Shown here one piece after another: positions 25,187-34,167 of a stretch of 59,679 nt of DNA (within the stretch, counting starts at the first letter, position 1; each line of letters opens with the position of its first letter). The notes under the pieces were generated by a model. The model was not told where the DNA came from. It saw only the letters and a list, made by a program, of their open reading frames with translations, and made no database searches. Source of the stretch: CAVPNY01 sp963706905 (GTDB taxonomy: Bacteria > Chloroflexota > Anaerolineae > Anaerolineales > UBA4823). The stretch is taken from positions 1 to 59,679 of the forward strand of contig CAVPNY010000004.1 in assembly GCA_963706905.1 (NCBI GenBank). Reading direction: 5' to 3'. The position numbers and the translations under genes were made by a program.

Positions 25187-26701
25187 ATGTCCATTTCACC
25201 TATGAATTGTCTTCTCAGATCCGCCATTATGGGCCTACTGACTTTGGGGCTATTCGCCTGCGCTTCAAGACAGCCAGTCGAGACGGCACCGCTCCCGGCC
25301 ACCGAGGCAGCCCAGGTTACGCCGCCTGAGCCAGCAACGACAGAATCCCTTCTGGCAACCCTGTCTGTCTCCCCTACCACTCTCCCGGTCATTTCCGAGC
25401 CGCCTGCCCCGTTAAGCCAATATACGATCAATGCCACCCTGGATTACGATGCCCATTCCTTGACCGTCGAAGAGCAAATCACTTATTTTAACAATTCAGG
25501 TGTAAGCATCCCTGATGTGGTATTGTTGGTCGAGCCTAACCGCTACCAGGGAGCATTTCATCTACAGTCCATCTCCTGGAAGGACGGCGCCGACATCACG
25601 AACTATACCCTGGAAGGCGCTGTGCTACGGATACCACTAGAGGCAGCCCTGCCGCCCGGAGGCCGGCTTGACTTAAACCTATCCTTCGAGTCGAACCTGC
25701 CTGCACAGGAAGCCCCCTATGGATACACCGAACGTCAGTCCAACCTGGGAGATTGGTACCCATTTATACCTCCCTATAATTCAGCGGGCTGGCTGATCAG
25801 AGAGTTCTCTGGTCAGGGGGAACATCTGGCCTACGAATCAGCCGACTTCCTGGTCAATTTCCGCCTGGCAAACACCAACACAGCCAGTGGGCAACCGTTA
25901 ATCATCGCTGCCAGCGCAATGCCAGAGACAGCGGGCGAAACCCAACAATACCACCTGGAAGCCGCACGCAGTTTTGCTCTGTCGATCAGCCCTCAATTCC
26001 TGGTCCAGGAGACCCTGGTGGGGGAGGTCACGGTGAAAAGTTACACCTTTCCGTTCCATGCAGCCGCCGACGAGCCAGCCTTACAAGAAACAGGCAAGGC
26101 GCTGGCTGCTTTTAGCGAGATTTTCGGCCCTTATCCACACCAGAGTCTTTCGGTTGTAGAGGCTGACTTCTTAAATGGAATGGAATACGACGGGTTAATT
26201 TTCTTAAGCCACGCTTTTTACGAATTCTACACAGGCGATCAGAAAAGTAACCTGACAATCATCTCCGCCCACGAGGTCGCACACCAGTGGTGGTATGGTC
26301 TGGTAGGAAACGACCAAGCGAACGAACCCTGGCTAGATGAGGCGCTTTCCACATACAGCGAGCTGTTGTTTTACGAGCAGGTTTATCCCCAGCTAACATC
26401 CTGGTGGCGGGAAAACAGGATCGACTTCCACGAGCCGCAAGGCTGGGTTGACAGCACCATCTACGAGTTTGGACCACAAGGTTTCTATCCTTACCGGGAC
26501 GCAGTATACCTGCGCGGGGCAATGTTCCTGGGTGATCTACGCCAGACGATGGGAGATGAAGCCTTCCTGGCCTTCCTGCGTGACTATCTCCAGCAGTTCG
26601 CCCATCGGCAGGCAACCGGGGAAGATTTCTTCTCCTTGCTGGCCAAGCACAGCACCGCTGATCTGAGCGGAATCACCGACGCCTACTTTGCCAACCGGTA
26701 A
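25187..26701 (+). CDS. Lipoprotein with M1-type (gluzincin) aminopeptidase-like fold, copy A
   Basis: 504 residues. The signal peptide ends in LGLFAC, a good lipobox, followed by a Pro/Thr-rich linker. A beta-sandwich domain (about 85-270) comes next, then a metallopeptidase domain with SAHEVAHQWWYGLVGNDQAN and EPWLDEALSTYSE, i.e. HExxH-18-E as in M1 peptidases. The usual exopeptidase motif GAMEN is replaced by NGMEYDG. Expected to be anchored outside the membrane and to cut peptides. A paralogue follows six bases downstream. The gene starts ten bases after the chelatase D stop, so read-through from that operon is likely. ATG 25187 is chosen over TTG 25181. Confidence 0.82.
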   Translation: MSISPMNCLLRSAIMGLLTLGLFACASRQPVETAPLPATEAAQVTPPEPATTESLLATLSVSPTTLPVISEPPAPLSQYTINATLDYDAHSLTVEEQITYFNNSGVSIPDVVLLVEPNRYQGAFHLQSISWKDGADITNYTLEGAVLRIPLEAALPPGGRLDLNLSFESNLPAQEAPYGYTERQSNLGDWYPFIPPYNSAGWLIREFSGQGEHLAYESADFLVNFRLANTNTASGQPLIIAASAMPETAGETQQYHLEAARSFALSISPQFLVQETLVGEVTVKSYTFPFHAAADEPALQETGKALAAFSEIFGPYPHQSLSVVEADFLNGMEYDGLIFLSHAFYEFYTGDQKSNLTIISAHEVAHQWWYGLVGNDQANEPWLDEALSTYSELLFYEQVYPQLTSWWRENRIDFHEPQGWVDSTIYEFGPQGFYPYRDAVYLRGAMFLGDLRQTMGDEAFLAFLRDYLQQFAHRQATGEDFFSLLAKHSTADLSGITDAYFANR

Positions 26702-26707
26702 CCCGTC

Positions 26708-28258
26708 ATGCGCCTGATCACCCCCTGGCTGACCACCCTGCTGGTTGTTCTCACCCTGGCAGCCTGTACTGGAAAAGCTCCTGTCCAGACAGCGGCGATG
26801 CCTGCATCTACCCAGCCGGAAGCACCTCCTCTTCAAACCCAGGCTCCTGCCGGGATATCTCCGACCGAAGCTCCTACAGAGGGCGTGTCTCAGCCAGAGA
26901 ATACCCCCGCGCCCGATGATGCCGACATTCCCCAAAATCCAACCCCGACTAGAAAGCCAGCCAACACCCTGTACCGCCTTTCCGCAGAACTGAATTACGG
27001 CTTGCACTTATTGGCGGTTGAAGAACAGATCGAATTTACCAACACCCTCGACGAAGCGATCCCTGACCTGCTGTTGGTGGTTGAACCCACGCGCTACCCA
27101 TCCGTTTTCAGTCTCAAAAACCTGACCTGGGGAGATGGAACACCGGTCGATACTTACCGCCAGGAGATAGGACAGATTTCTATTCCTTTAAAGGAACCGA
27201 TCGCCCCCGGCGAGTCGATAACGCTGCACCTTTCTTATGAATTAAACCTGCCATCCCCTGACCCTTCTTTTTACGGGAGACCAGTTCCATTTGGCTATAC
27301 TGCGGCGCAAACCAACCTTGTCGACTGGTATCCCTTTCTACCGCCTTACCTGCCCGGGCGGGGCTGGTGGTTTAACCAAGCAGGCCCCTTCGGCGAGCAA
27401 CTGGTGTATGACAGTGTTGATTTCGAAGTAGATATCCGCCTGCTTGACGAACGGGATGATCTGGTAGTCGCCGCCAGCTCCTTACCAATGGTCGATGGCG
27501 AATGGCTAAAGTACCAGTATCCATCGGCGCGTAACTTTGCCTGGTCGGTCAGCCACCAGTACAGCGTGGCCACCCGCCAAATTGGCTCGGTGACAGTCAA
27601 AGCGTACACATTTCCAGTGCATGCCAGCGCTGGCGAGGCAGCTCTACAGGCCACAGCGGAGGCGTTGACGCTGTACAACCGCCTGTTCGGAGACTACCCA
27701 AGGGAGCTGCTGTCTGTGATCGAGGCCGATTTTCTGGACGGTATGGAATACGATGGTCTTTACTTCCTGAGCAAAGGCTTTTACAACCTCTATTCAGGAA
27801 CACCGGGTGAATATCTGATCGCCATCGCGGCGCATGAAACCGCCCACCAGTGGTGGTACGCCCAGGTGGGCAATGACCAGGCGATCGAACCCTGGCTAGA
27901 TGAAGCCTTGTGTACTTTCAGCGAGCGGTTGTATTATGAAAACGTCCACCCTGAAGCGCTGGAGTGGTGGCAGCAATACCGGGTGGACTATTGGGAGCCC
28001 AAAGGTTGGGTAGATGGGACAATATATAACCCGGAGGGGTACCGGGCTTACCGAGATGCAGTTTACCTGAACGGCGCTGTTTTCCTGACGGAACTGCGCA
28101 GTGAGATCGGTGAGGATGCATTTATGGCATTCTTGAAAGACTATGCCCAGGAGAATTATGGAAAGATCTCTACCGCAGATGGCTTCTTTTCTATCCTGGA
28201 AAATTATAGCGATTCAGACCTGACAGCTTTGCTAGAACAGTACTTCTCTAAGCATTAA
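26708..28258 (+). CDS. Lipoprotein with M1-type (gluzincin) aminopeptidase-like fold, copy B
   Basis: 516 residues and clearly paralogous to the preceding gene along its length (for example VEEQIEFTNT, NLVDWYPFLPPY, VIEADFLDGMEYDGLYFLS). The signal peptide ends LTLAAC (lipobox), with a 60-residue Pro/Thr-rich linker. The zinc site is AAHETAHQWWYAQVGNDQAI with EPWLDEALCTFSE. As in copy A, GMEYDG stands where GAMEN is expected. The spacing of six bases to copy A and the lack of a ribosome-binding site suggest translational coupling. Tandem duplication followed by divergence is the simplest history. Substrate unknown. Confidence 0.82.
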   Translation: MRLITPWLTTLLVVLTLAACTGKAPVQTAAMPASTQPEAPPLQTQAPAGISPTEAPTEGVSQPENTPAPDDADIPQNPTPTRKPANTLYRLSAELNYGLHLLAVEEQIEFTNTLDEAIPDLLLVVEPTRYPSVFSLKNLTWGDGTPVDTYRQEIGQISIPLKEPIAPGESITLHLSYELNLPSPDPSFYGRPVPFGYTAAQTNLVDWYPFLPPYLPGRGWWFNQAGPFGEQLVYDSVDFEVDIRLLDERDDLVVAASSLPMVDGEWLKYQYPSARNFAWSVSHQYSVATRQIGSVTVKAYTFPVHASAGEAALQATAEALTLYNRLFGDYPRELLSVIEADFLDGMEYDGLYFLSKGFYNLYSGTPGEYLIAIAAHETAHQWWYAQVGNDQAIEPWLDEALCTFSERLYYENVHPEALEWWQQYRVDYWEPKGWVDGTIYNPEGYRAYRDAVYLNGAVFLTELRSEIGEDAFMAFLKDYAQENYGKISTADGFFSILENYSDSDLTALLEQYFSKH

Positions 28259-28312
28259 TAGTCTTTTATTCAATTATTCAATAAGTATATATATAGTAGT
28301 CGTAGTAGGGGC

Positions 28313-28609
28313 GGTGGATAAGTGGATAACCTGTCTTTGGATAGATTTATCCCCTACATGCGGGGGAGCCAGTTAAGTCCCGGTCAGATGTATGGTGAAT
28401 CCGAAGCCGGGATATCCACAGGAAGGTTGGGATAAGTTGGGGAAAACATCTGGTATTTTATTGGTAAAAATTCGGTGATCTATATCTGGCTCAATCCCAA
28501 ATAGTACCCCCCAAATATGGGGGTAGCTGTAAATGGGCATTACTGAATAAATAGACAGCTTTTCCCCAGTTTACTCGAGTTATCCACACTTTTTGCCCAG
28601 TTATCCACA
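28313..28609. other. Cluster of DnaA boxes, candidate replication origin
   Basis: Within a 500-bp gene-free stretch (28259-28765) two perfect TTATCCACA boxes lie at 28580-28588 and 28601-28609, exactly 21 bp apart. Three single-mismatch boxes lie at 28313-28321 and 28321-28329 (opposite strand, sharing one base) and 28412-28420. AT-rich tracts flank the cluster (28261-28300, and 28690-28730 inside the next promoter). Short GC hairpins lie between (28505-28525). The layout fits oriC or a DnaA titration site. No dnaA gene is present. Confidence 0.55.
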
Positions 28610-28679
28610 GATCTAGTCTGCAACAACATTTTTGACCAAAAAATGCGATGCCTATATACAGGCAGTCAAAGAGATGTGA

Positions 28680-28728
28680 TTGACAAGCACTCGGATTAGA
28701 TTATAATCTTTGTTAGATATATATCTAA
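28680..28728 (+). promoter_or_regulatory. Promoter and palindromic operator of the ArsR-family gene
   Basis: TTGACA (28680-28685), a 16-bp spacer and TATAAT (28702-28707) form the promoter. Six bases later begins the perfect 16-bp palindrome TTAGATATATATCTAA (28713-28728), covering the transcription start. The position suits an autorepressor site. Confidence 0.7.
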
Positions 28729-28765
28729 TGCCGAATGTGAGATTGTCCTTTTTAGGGAAGAATCC

Positions 28766-29845
28766 ATGGCGAGTGAACAATCCGTCAAGCTGAAGTGGGA
28801 TAGTGGGACAGGCTACGATCTTTTCATCAGTCTGGAAGTACTGCACAACCCGGAAGAGTTTGACTTACGCGGATCATGGGCCGCCGGAGTGCGCTCGCGG
28901 GTGCCGGCTGCTGAGCGCAAGGTGCTAGAAGACGCGAACATGATGATGCACGTCCCGCTGCCCTGGATCTATTCTTTGCCAAAGCCTAAGGATGTTGATA
29001 CGGTTTTATGGACACTGCACCAGCTACCAGCAGAGAAGCGCTTAGCGGCACTCCTTATCAACTATGAGGTGTCAAGAAACCTGGAACCGCTTTATCAGGA
29101 GGTCAGCAGCCGGCGTTCCTGGAACGAGAAGGACCGCGACAGACTGCAAGCTCATTTCGGCGCGAAAAAGCGCCAGCGATCTCCTCAAGCCATAGCAACC
29201 ATGCTGGATTGGTGGTCGAGGCCTGACGAGTTTGGGGAAATCTTGCTCGCCGCTCTGCAATCCTATCATCAGGAGTTCTTTGCAGAGGAGGAGCGGCGGA
29301 TTCAGCAAGCTTTGCGCGCATCGCTAGAACAGGCCCAGGAAAGGTCTAAGAAGACAGGCGTGGTAGAGTTGATCGAAGAACTTTCCCAGGGTGTGCATTT
29401 CACCAACCTGAGCGAGTTATCTGAACTGACGCTGATCCCATCATTTTGGAGCACTCCACTGGTGTTTTTTGACAAACTATCTGAAGATCGCATGCTGCTG
29501 ACATATGGAGCGCGACCAGCAAACGCGTCCCTGGTGCCGGGTGAGATGGTGCCAGACGCCCTGCTGCAAGGCTTGAAAGCCCTGGCGGACCCTACCCGGT
29601 TGCGCATCCTGCGTTATTTGACCGATCGTCCGCTCTCTCCGGCGGAATTGTCCCGGCGTTTGCGGCTGCGTGCACCTACCGTCGTGCACCATCTGCATGA
29701 CCTGCGCATCGCGGGCCTGGTTCACCTGTATGTTGAAGAAAGCGGCGAAAGACGCTATGCGGTTCGCCAGGAAACTACACAGGTGCTTTTTGCCATTCTC
29801 CAGGAGTTTCTGAACGAAGCGAATTCGTATTCCAGTGAGGCCTGA
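28766..29845 (+). CDS. ArsR-family transcription regulator with long N-terminal domain
   Basis: 359 residues. The C-terminal 90 residues form a winged helix of ArsR type: LLQGLKALADPTRLRILRYL, then LSPAELSRRLRLRAPTVVHHLHDLR, then the wing GLVHLYVEESGERRYAVR. The N-terminal 260 residues are a poorly known helical domain found on similar long ArsR proteins and probably bind the signal. The regulator's palindromic site overlaps its own transcription start. An MFS transporter begins at the next codon after its stop, so it most likely controls export of the compound it senses. Confidence 0.85.
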   Translation: MASEQSVKLKWDSGTGYDLFISLEVLHNPEEFDLRGSWAAGVRSRVPAAERKVLEDANMMMHVPLPWIYSLPKPKDVDTVLWTLHQLPAEKRLAALLINYEVSRNLEPLYQEVSSRRSWNEKDRDRLQAHFGAKKRQRSPQAIATMLDWWSRPDEFGEILLAALQSYHQEFFAEEERRIQQALRASLEQAQERSKKTGVVELIEELSQGVHFTNLSELSELTLIPSFWSTPLVFFDKLSEDRMLLTYGARPANASLVPGEMVPDALLQGLKALADPTRLRILRYLTDRPLSPAELSRRLRLRAPTVVHHLHDLRIAGLVHLYVEESGERRYAVRQETTQVLFAILQEFLNEANSYSSEA

Positions 29846-31129
29846 TTGCGCAAACGTCGATTTAAAATCTCCATGCGCCATGCGCTCAGTGAATACGCTG
29901 ATCGCGTGCGCTCATTCCAGCCCAATGCTCGCTTTTATCTCCTGAATGTAATCATCACCGGCGCAGCGATGGGGGTTTTCCGGCTGCTATTCAATTTCTA
30001 TGTGCTCAGCCTGGGTTTCGACGAAGCCTTGCTGGGCAGCCTAATCACCACCAGCAGCATGGCTGCTTTGCTGGCGGCTCTGCCAATGGGCTACCTGGCC
30101 GACTTGATAGGGCGCAAGAATTCGCTGCTCATCTCCGGCGGATTGCTCAGCTTCTCGATCGCCGCCATGGTGCTCTGGCCAGGACAGGGCATGTTCTACG
30201 CCATGAACGTTGTTTCCGGATTGGCGCAGAGCCTGGCAGCCGTCACGATGGCCCCGTTCTTGATGGAAAATAGCGGAGAGCGCGAACGCACCTACCTGTT
30301 CAGTTTCAGCTCAGGCCTGCAAATGGCGATGGCGTCTGTGGGCAACTGGATCGGCGGCTACCTGCCAACCTGGGTTTCAGGTAGATTGGAGATGCCCCCA
30401 ACCAGCAGCCCGGCATATGGCGGCGCCTTGATTATCGTGGCGATCACCCTCGGATTTGCGCTGATACCGCTGGTGTTTATCCGCGTATCCCGGCTGGATC
30501 GCTCAAGGCGGTCGGTGTTCGCGCCGATCAGCTTTGCCGCCAAGCAGCCGGCCTTGTTAACCAAGCTGGTCCTGCCGCTCCTGGTAACCTCAATCGGGGC
30601 GGGGCTGATCATGCCCTTTATGAACGTATTCTTCCGGGTGGTGCACAACCAGCCCGATCCGGTGATTGGCTCGCTGTTTGCCTGGGGATCCCTGGCGATG
30701 GGACTTGGCCTTTTGATCGCCCCGCCCCTGGCAGACCGCATGGGCAAGATCCAATTAGTGGTAATCACCCAGGCTCTGTCGATCCCATTCCTGATCCTTT
30801 TGGGCTTTTCTCCGGTGTTCTGGGTCAGCGCCCTGGCGTATTATGTGCGCCTGGCTCTCATGAATATGAGCACTCCGGTGTACCAGACCTTTGTGATGGA
30901 GCACGTCGAACCGGAAGCACGCGCCACTGTCGCCAGCCTGGTGAGCATGGCCTGGAACTTTGGGTGGGCATTCAGCCCGACGATCAGCGGCTACCTGCAG
31001 GTGCGGTACGGCTTTGGCCCGCCTTACCTGGGCACTATCATCCTGTATGTGATTTCGATTGTGTTGTATTGGGTCTTCTTCTGGCGCGACAAACCTCAGC
31101 GTGTGACGGCGCCACAAGCGGGAGATTGA
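29846..31129 (+). CDS. Major facilitator superfamily transporter
   Basis: 427 residues, 12 predicted helices. The loop between helices 2 and 3 reads PMGYLADLIGRKNSLLISG, the MFS motif A. The start TTG 29846 directly abuts the regulator's stop (TGATTG) with GAGG five bases before. ATG 29873 is the alternative. Its coupling to an ArsR-type regulator suggests efflux of a toxic or signalling compound. The substrate is not readable from the sequence. Confidence 0.85.
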   Translation: MRKRRFKISMRHALSEYADRVRSFQPNARFYLLNVIITGAAMGVFRLLFNFYVLSLGFDEALLGSLITTSSMAALLAALPMGYLADLIGRKNSLLISGGLLSFSIAAMVLWPGQGMFYAMNVVSGLAQSLAAVTMAPFLMENSGERERTYLFSFSSGLQMAMASVGNWIGGYLPTWVSGRLEMPPTSSPAYGGALIIVAITLGFALIPLVFIRVSRLDRSRRSVFAPISFAAKQPALLTKLVLPLLVTSIGAGLIMPFMNVFFRVVHNQPDPVIGSLFAWGSLAMGLGLLIAPPLADRMGKIQLVVITQALSIPFLILLGFSPVFWVSALAYYVRLALMNMSTPVYQTFVMEHVEPEARATVASLVSMAWNFGWAFSPTISGYLQVRYGFGPPYLGTIILYVISIVLYWVFFWRDKPQRVTAPQAGD

Positions 31130-31226
31130 TGTAACCTTTCCCGCGGGGGAGCATCTAAGGATTTAGCTGTTAGCAATTAGCAGTTCGTTATCTGAAAGGA
31201 ATAACCTTACCAGGAGAAAATAAAGA

Positions 31227-31634
31227 ATGGAAATGGTGATCGATTTTCCCGGCGGGGCACGTGTGGATGCCCACTTCGGACCTCATACAGTGATGACTGA
31301 CCAACCCCCCTCGGGCGGCGGAGATGACTCCGCGCCCAGTCCCTTCTCGTTATTTTTAGCATCGATTGGCACCTGCGCCGGCATTTATGTGCTGGGTTTC
31401 TGCAAGCAGCGCAACCTGCCCACAGATGGTATCCGCCTTATCCAGCGTGCTCACCCCGACCCGATAACGGGGATGATCGGAAAAGTTGAACTGGAGATCC
31501 AGGTACCGCCCGACTTCCCCGAGAAGTACCGCCCGTCCCTGATCCGCTCGGCAGAGATGTGCGCGGTCAAGAAGCATATTGAAAAACCGCCGCAGTTTGA
31601 GATTGTCACCAGGGAAATTGCACACGCGGTGTGA
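31227..31634 (+). CDS. OsmC-family thiol peroxidase-like protein
   Basis: 135 residues. OsmC/Ohr proteins reduce organic hydroperoxides using two cysteines. Here PSPFSLFLASIGTCAGIYVLGFCKQR carries the first conserved Cys and RSAEMCAVKKHIEKPP the second. The protein is shorter than Ohr and matches the YhfA-like OsmC branch. AGGAG precedes ATG 31227. It stands alone and is followed by a clear terminator. Confidence 0.85.
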   Translation: MEMVIDFPGGARVDAHFGPHTVMTDQPPSGGGDDSAPSPFSLFLASIGTCAGIYVLGFCKQRNLPTDGIRLIQRAHPDPITGMIGKVELEIQVPPDFPEKYRPSLIRSAEMCAVKKHIEKPPQFEIVTREIAHAV

Positions 31635-31641
31635 TGAATAG

Positions 31642-31667
31642 CCCAGGGTTACCCCCTGGGTTCTTTA
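31642..31667 (+). terminator. Intrinsic terminator after the OsmC gene
   Basis: CCCAGGG (31642-31648) pairs with CCCTGGG (31654-31660) across a 5-base loop, followed by TTCTTT. Confidence 0.85.
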
Positions 31668-31689
31668 TTGATTTATGGTCTCCCAGTAA

Positions 31690-32436
31690 TCAATCCACAC
31701 ACAGCCCGTCCTCCTCAGGGTTCTCGTAGGCGGGTTGTTCTGATACGGTTTGGATGTTTCCATCCGGGCTGACCTGGAGGGTGATGATGGATGTGGTGTG
31801 CGGACCGCAACCACAAAACTGGTAATCGTACAGGTTGATCTGGTAATCATTCCCCACCTGACGGGTGTTGGTATCCTCTAATTCGTCAATAAAATAGCGG
31901 TAGCCGATCTGGCGCTGCTGATCGAAATACGCACTCAGCCCGGTGGCCGCCAGGCTGTAGCTGAGCGCTTCATCCGGCAATTCAATCGGGGCGAAAGCAG
32001 CGCTCAACTCGTCTAATGTGCGCAGGATTTCAAAGTCCCCGTCCCGGAAGATCGCATAACGGACGTAGACCGGCATCATACAACCATCATTGTATAAATT
32101 AGGTTCATTGAAGGGGTCGCCCTGGCTCGCGCCTTGGTGCTGGGTGGGGTAATACAAGCACAGGGCAAGGGGGTAGGCAGGCTCGAGCCCGCCGAGCAGA
32201 TCATCTGGCAGGCGCAACTTGTCGCATCCCTGCGTGACGAGCGGGCTGTCTGGAGGGCATTCGCCGATGCCGTATTCATTGAATGTGCAACCAGCGGCCT
32301 CGAAGGGCGCCAGGTTTGGGGCGGGTAGCTCCGGCTGGGGGTGGTTGATGACCTGCAGGGAGACGGAGCTGGTCAACTGGCAGGCGATGGCGGGCAGGGC
32401 GATGAAGATCAAAAAGATCGGGATTTTCCTTTTCAT
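31690..32436 (-). CDS. Lipoprotein of unknown function
   Basis: 248 residues. The signal peptide MKRKIPIFLIFIALPAIAC ends in a lipobox. The mature part has several cysteines (for example CTFNEYGIGECPP, CDKLRLPDD, CLYYPTQ, CGCGPH) that could form disulfides outside the membrane. Another noticeable run is YDYQFCGCGPHTTS. No domain is recognised. It converges with the OsmC gene and is transcribed away from glgC's tail across a short REP-like repeat. Confidence 0.65.
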   Translation of the reverse strand: MKRKIPIFLIFIALPAIACQLTSSVSLQVINHPQPELPAPNLAPFEAAGCTFNEYGIGECPPDSPLVTQGCDKLRLPDDLLGGLEPAYPLALCLYYPTQHQGASQGDPFNEPNLYNDGCMMPVYVRYAIFRDGDFEILRTLDELSAAFAPIELPDEALSYSLAATGLSAYFDQQRQIGYRYFIDELEDTNTRQVGNDYQINLYDYQFCGCGPHTTSIITLQVSPDGNIQTVSEQPAYENPEEDGLCVD

Positions 32437-32451
32437 GGTTGTTTTTCCTCG

Positions 32452-32500
32452 GTGCGCTGAGCGGAAGGCGATGCCAGCATCACACGTAGTCGAAGCGCAC
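32452..32500. repeat. REP-like palindromic repeat, copy 1
   Basis: GTGCGCTGAGCGGAAGG at the left and AGTCGAAGCGCAC at the right form an interrupted palindrome (outer arms GTGCGCT/AGCGCAC...). The same two blocks occur inverted at 54633-54687. It lies between two same-strand genes. Confidence 0.5.
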
Positions 32501-32502
32501 TT

Positions 32503-33792
32503 TCAGGAGTCCGGCGGTTGCTCCGGCCCGATGTAGGTGCCGCCGGGCAAGACCTTGCCCTTGGGGATGACGACGATGCCGTCCCGCACTACCCAATCTT
32601 CGCCGTCGATCTCGGTACCGCGCGGGAAGGGGCGGATGACGACACCACTGCCCAGGCGCACGTTCTTGTCCAGGATAGCGCCCTGGATGGAGCAATCCTC
32701 ACCGATGCCCAGTCGGATGCCACCACTTCGTTTGCTCTCAGTGCTGGCCTCGCCACCGACTTCATAGAAATCGGCGCCCATGATGATGCTGTCGGTGATG
32801 CGCGCCCCGTCGGCGATATAGCTGCGCAGGCCGATGATCGAGTCGCGGATCTCAGCGCGGTGGATGCGGCAGCCGTCCGCCAGGAAGACATTATGCAGCG
32901 TGGCGCCACTGATAATGGCCCCGGGCAGGTAACGCGGCCGGGTATAGATCGGTCGCTCGGGGTCGTGGAAGTCGAAGGGGGAGTCTGGCTTGGTGAGCAT
33001 CAGGTTGGTCTCGTAAAAGGAGCGGATCGTCCCGATATCCTCCCAAAAGCCCTGGAAATCATAGCCGAATACACGGCGATCTCCAATGGCACTAGGGATG
33101 ACCTCGCCGCCGAAGTCATCGGCGACGGTGCTGGTTAGCAAGTCAATGAGCACCTGAGTCTTGAACAGGTAGATGCCCATTGAGCCCAAAAAGGGACGCT
33201 CCGGGTCATCGCGGCTGACAAACTGATCCAACAAAGCAGGGTCTTTGGGCTTCTCTGCGAAGTCGACGATGCGGCAATCTGGGGTGCGCTTGAGCAGGCC
33301 AAAGCGGTGGGCATCGCTACGTAATACGGGCTGCACGGCAACGGTGATTTCAGCGTCGTTCGCCCAGTGGAACCTGGCCATGGCCTCATAATCCATACGG
33401 TAGAGATGGTCGCCGGCCAGGATGAGTACATGGTCGGCCGCGGTGGTCTGGATCTCGAGCAGCTGCTTGCGCACGGCATCGGCGGTGCCCTGATACCAGG
33501 TCTCACTGTACTGGGTTTGTTCGGCAGCCAGCATCTGCACCCAGCCGCGGTGGAATGAGTCAAAGATGTAGGTGCCGGCGATGTGGCGGTGCAGGGAGAC
33601 CGAGTTGAATTGGGTCAACACGGCGATGCGAGTGATGCCGGAGTTGATGCAATTGCTGATGGGGATATCGATCAGGCGGTATTTGCCAGCGATGGGCACA
33701 GCCGGCTTGGCGCGATCGCGCGTCAGGGGATAGAGGCGCGCCCCGCGCCCACCGCCCAGGATCACCCCCAGGATATCGTTCATGTTCGGCAT
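32503..33792 (-). CDS. glgC: Glucose-1-phosphate adenylyltransferase
   Basis: 429 residues. GlgC makes ADP-glucose from glucose-1-phosphate and ATP, the committed step of glycogen synthesis. Seen: ILGGGRGARLYPLTRDRAKPAVP (nucleotide-binding loop), YRLIDIPISNCINSGI, GTADAVRKQ, the sugar-binding loop FAEKP, WEDIGTIRSFYETNL, and a C-terminal left-handed beta-helix with repeated I-rich turns (IISGATLHNVFLADGC...). AAGGAG lies just before ATG 33792. No other glycogen gene is adjacent. Confidence 0.95.
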   Translation of the reverse strand: MPNMNDILGVILGGGRGARLYPLTRDRAKPAVPIAGKYRLIDIPISNCINSGITRIAVLTQFNSVSLHRHIAGTYIFDSFHRGWVQMLAAEQTQYSETWYQGTADAVRKQLLEIQTTAADHVLILAGDHLYRMDYEAMARFHWANDAEITVAVQPVLRSDAHRFGLLKRTPDCRIVDFAEKPKDPALLDQFVSRDDPERPFLGSMGIYLFKTQVLIDLLTSTVADDFGGEVIPSAIGDRRVFGYDFQGFWEDIGTIRSFYETNLMLTKPDSPFDFHDPERPIYTRPRYLPGAIISGATLHNVFLADGCRIHRAEIRDSIIGLRSYIADGARITDSIIMGADFYEVGGEASTESKRSGGIRLGIGEDCSIQGAILDKNVRLGSGVVIRPFPRGTEIDGEDWVVRDGIVVIPKGKVLPGGTYIGPEQPPDS

Positions 33793-33839
33793 GGGATTCG
33801 CTCCTTGGAAATGTTGTTCAGGTTAATGATAGCATAAAG

Positions 33840-33926
33840 CCGAAACACGAAAGACGCGAAATGAACGCGAAAGGCGCGAAAAGGTATCCGCTAATTACGC
33901 AAATTGAGGCGAATGACGCGAATAAA
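33840..33926. repeat. Degenerate short-unit repeat tract
   Basis: Units like GACGCGAA, AACGCGAA and GGCGCGAA recur irregularly (for example 33850-33880 and 33910-33925). Low-complexity intergenic sequence of unknown role, between glgC and the tRNA. Confidence 0.4.
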
Positions 33927-33962
33927 GGCCCGGGCGGGCGATATTGATCACAAGCAAAGAGC

Positions 33963-33985
33963 CCTGCTCGGGAGGAGCAGGGCCC
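33963..33985 (-). terminator. Intrinsic terminator of the tRNA-Leu transcript
   Basis: GCCCTGCTC and GAGCAGGGC form a 9-bp stem with a 5-base loop. On the minus strand it is followed by TCTTTG. It lies about 20 bp after the tRNA 3' end. Confidence 0.75.
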
Positions 33986-34007
33986 ATGTTATAATGCCAG
34001 CGTCGAG

Positions 34008-34089
<82 letters not shown>

Positions 34090-34099
34090 AAGCGATGCA

Positions 34100-34128
34100 A
34101 GTATAACGAAAGAAGCGCTGCGGGTCAA
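34100..34128 (-). promoter_or_regulatory. Promoter of tRNA-Leu
   Basis: On the minus strand TTGACC (34123-34128), 17 bp, TATACT (34100-34105), ten bases before the tRNA 5' end. Confidence 0.75.
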
Positions 34129-34167
34129 GATTGGCTGGCCCCCGGCGCTGCTTAAGGATGAAACTCC

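Noticed and set aside
31160..31185. Inverted repeat around TTAGCTGTTAGCAATTAGCAG
   Set aside because: Short and AT-rich with no T-run or partner copy noticed. Too weak to call.
32518..33138. 206-residue plus-strand frame inside glgC
   Set aside because: Antisense of a clear glgC gene, rich in Ala and Asp, with no ribosome-binding site.
33840..33926. GACGCGAA-like repeats as a CRISPR or satellite array
   Set aside because: Units are short, irregular and degenerate, with no spacer structure.
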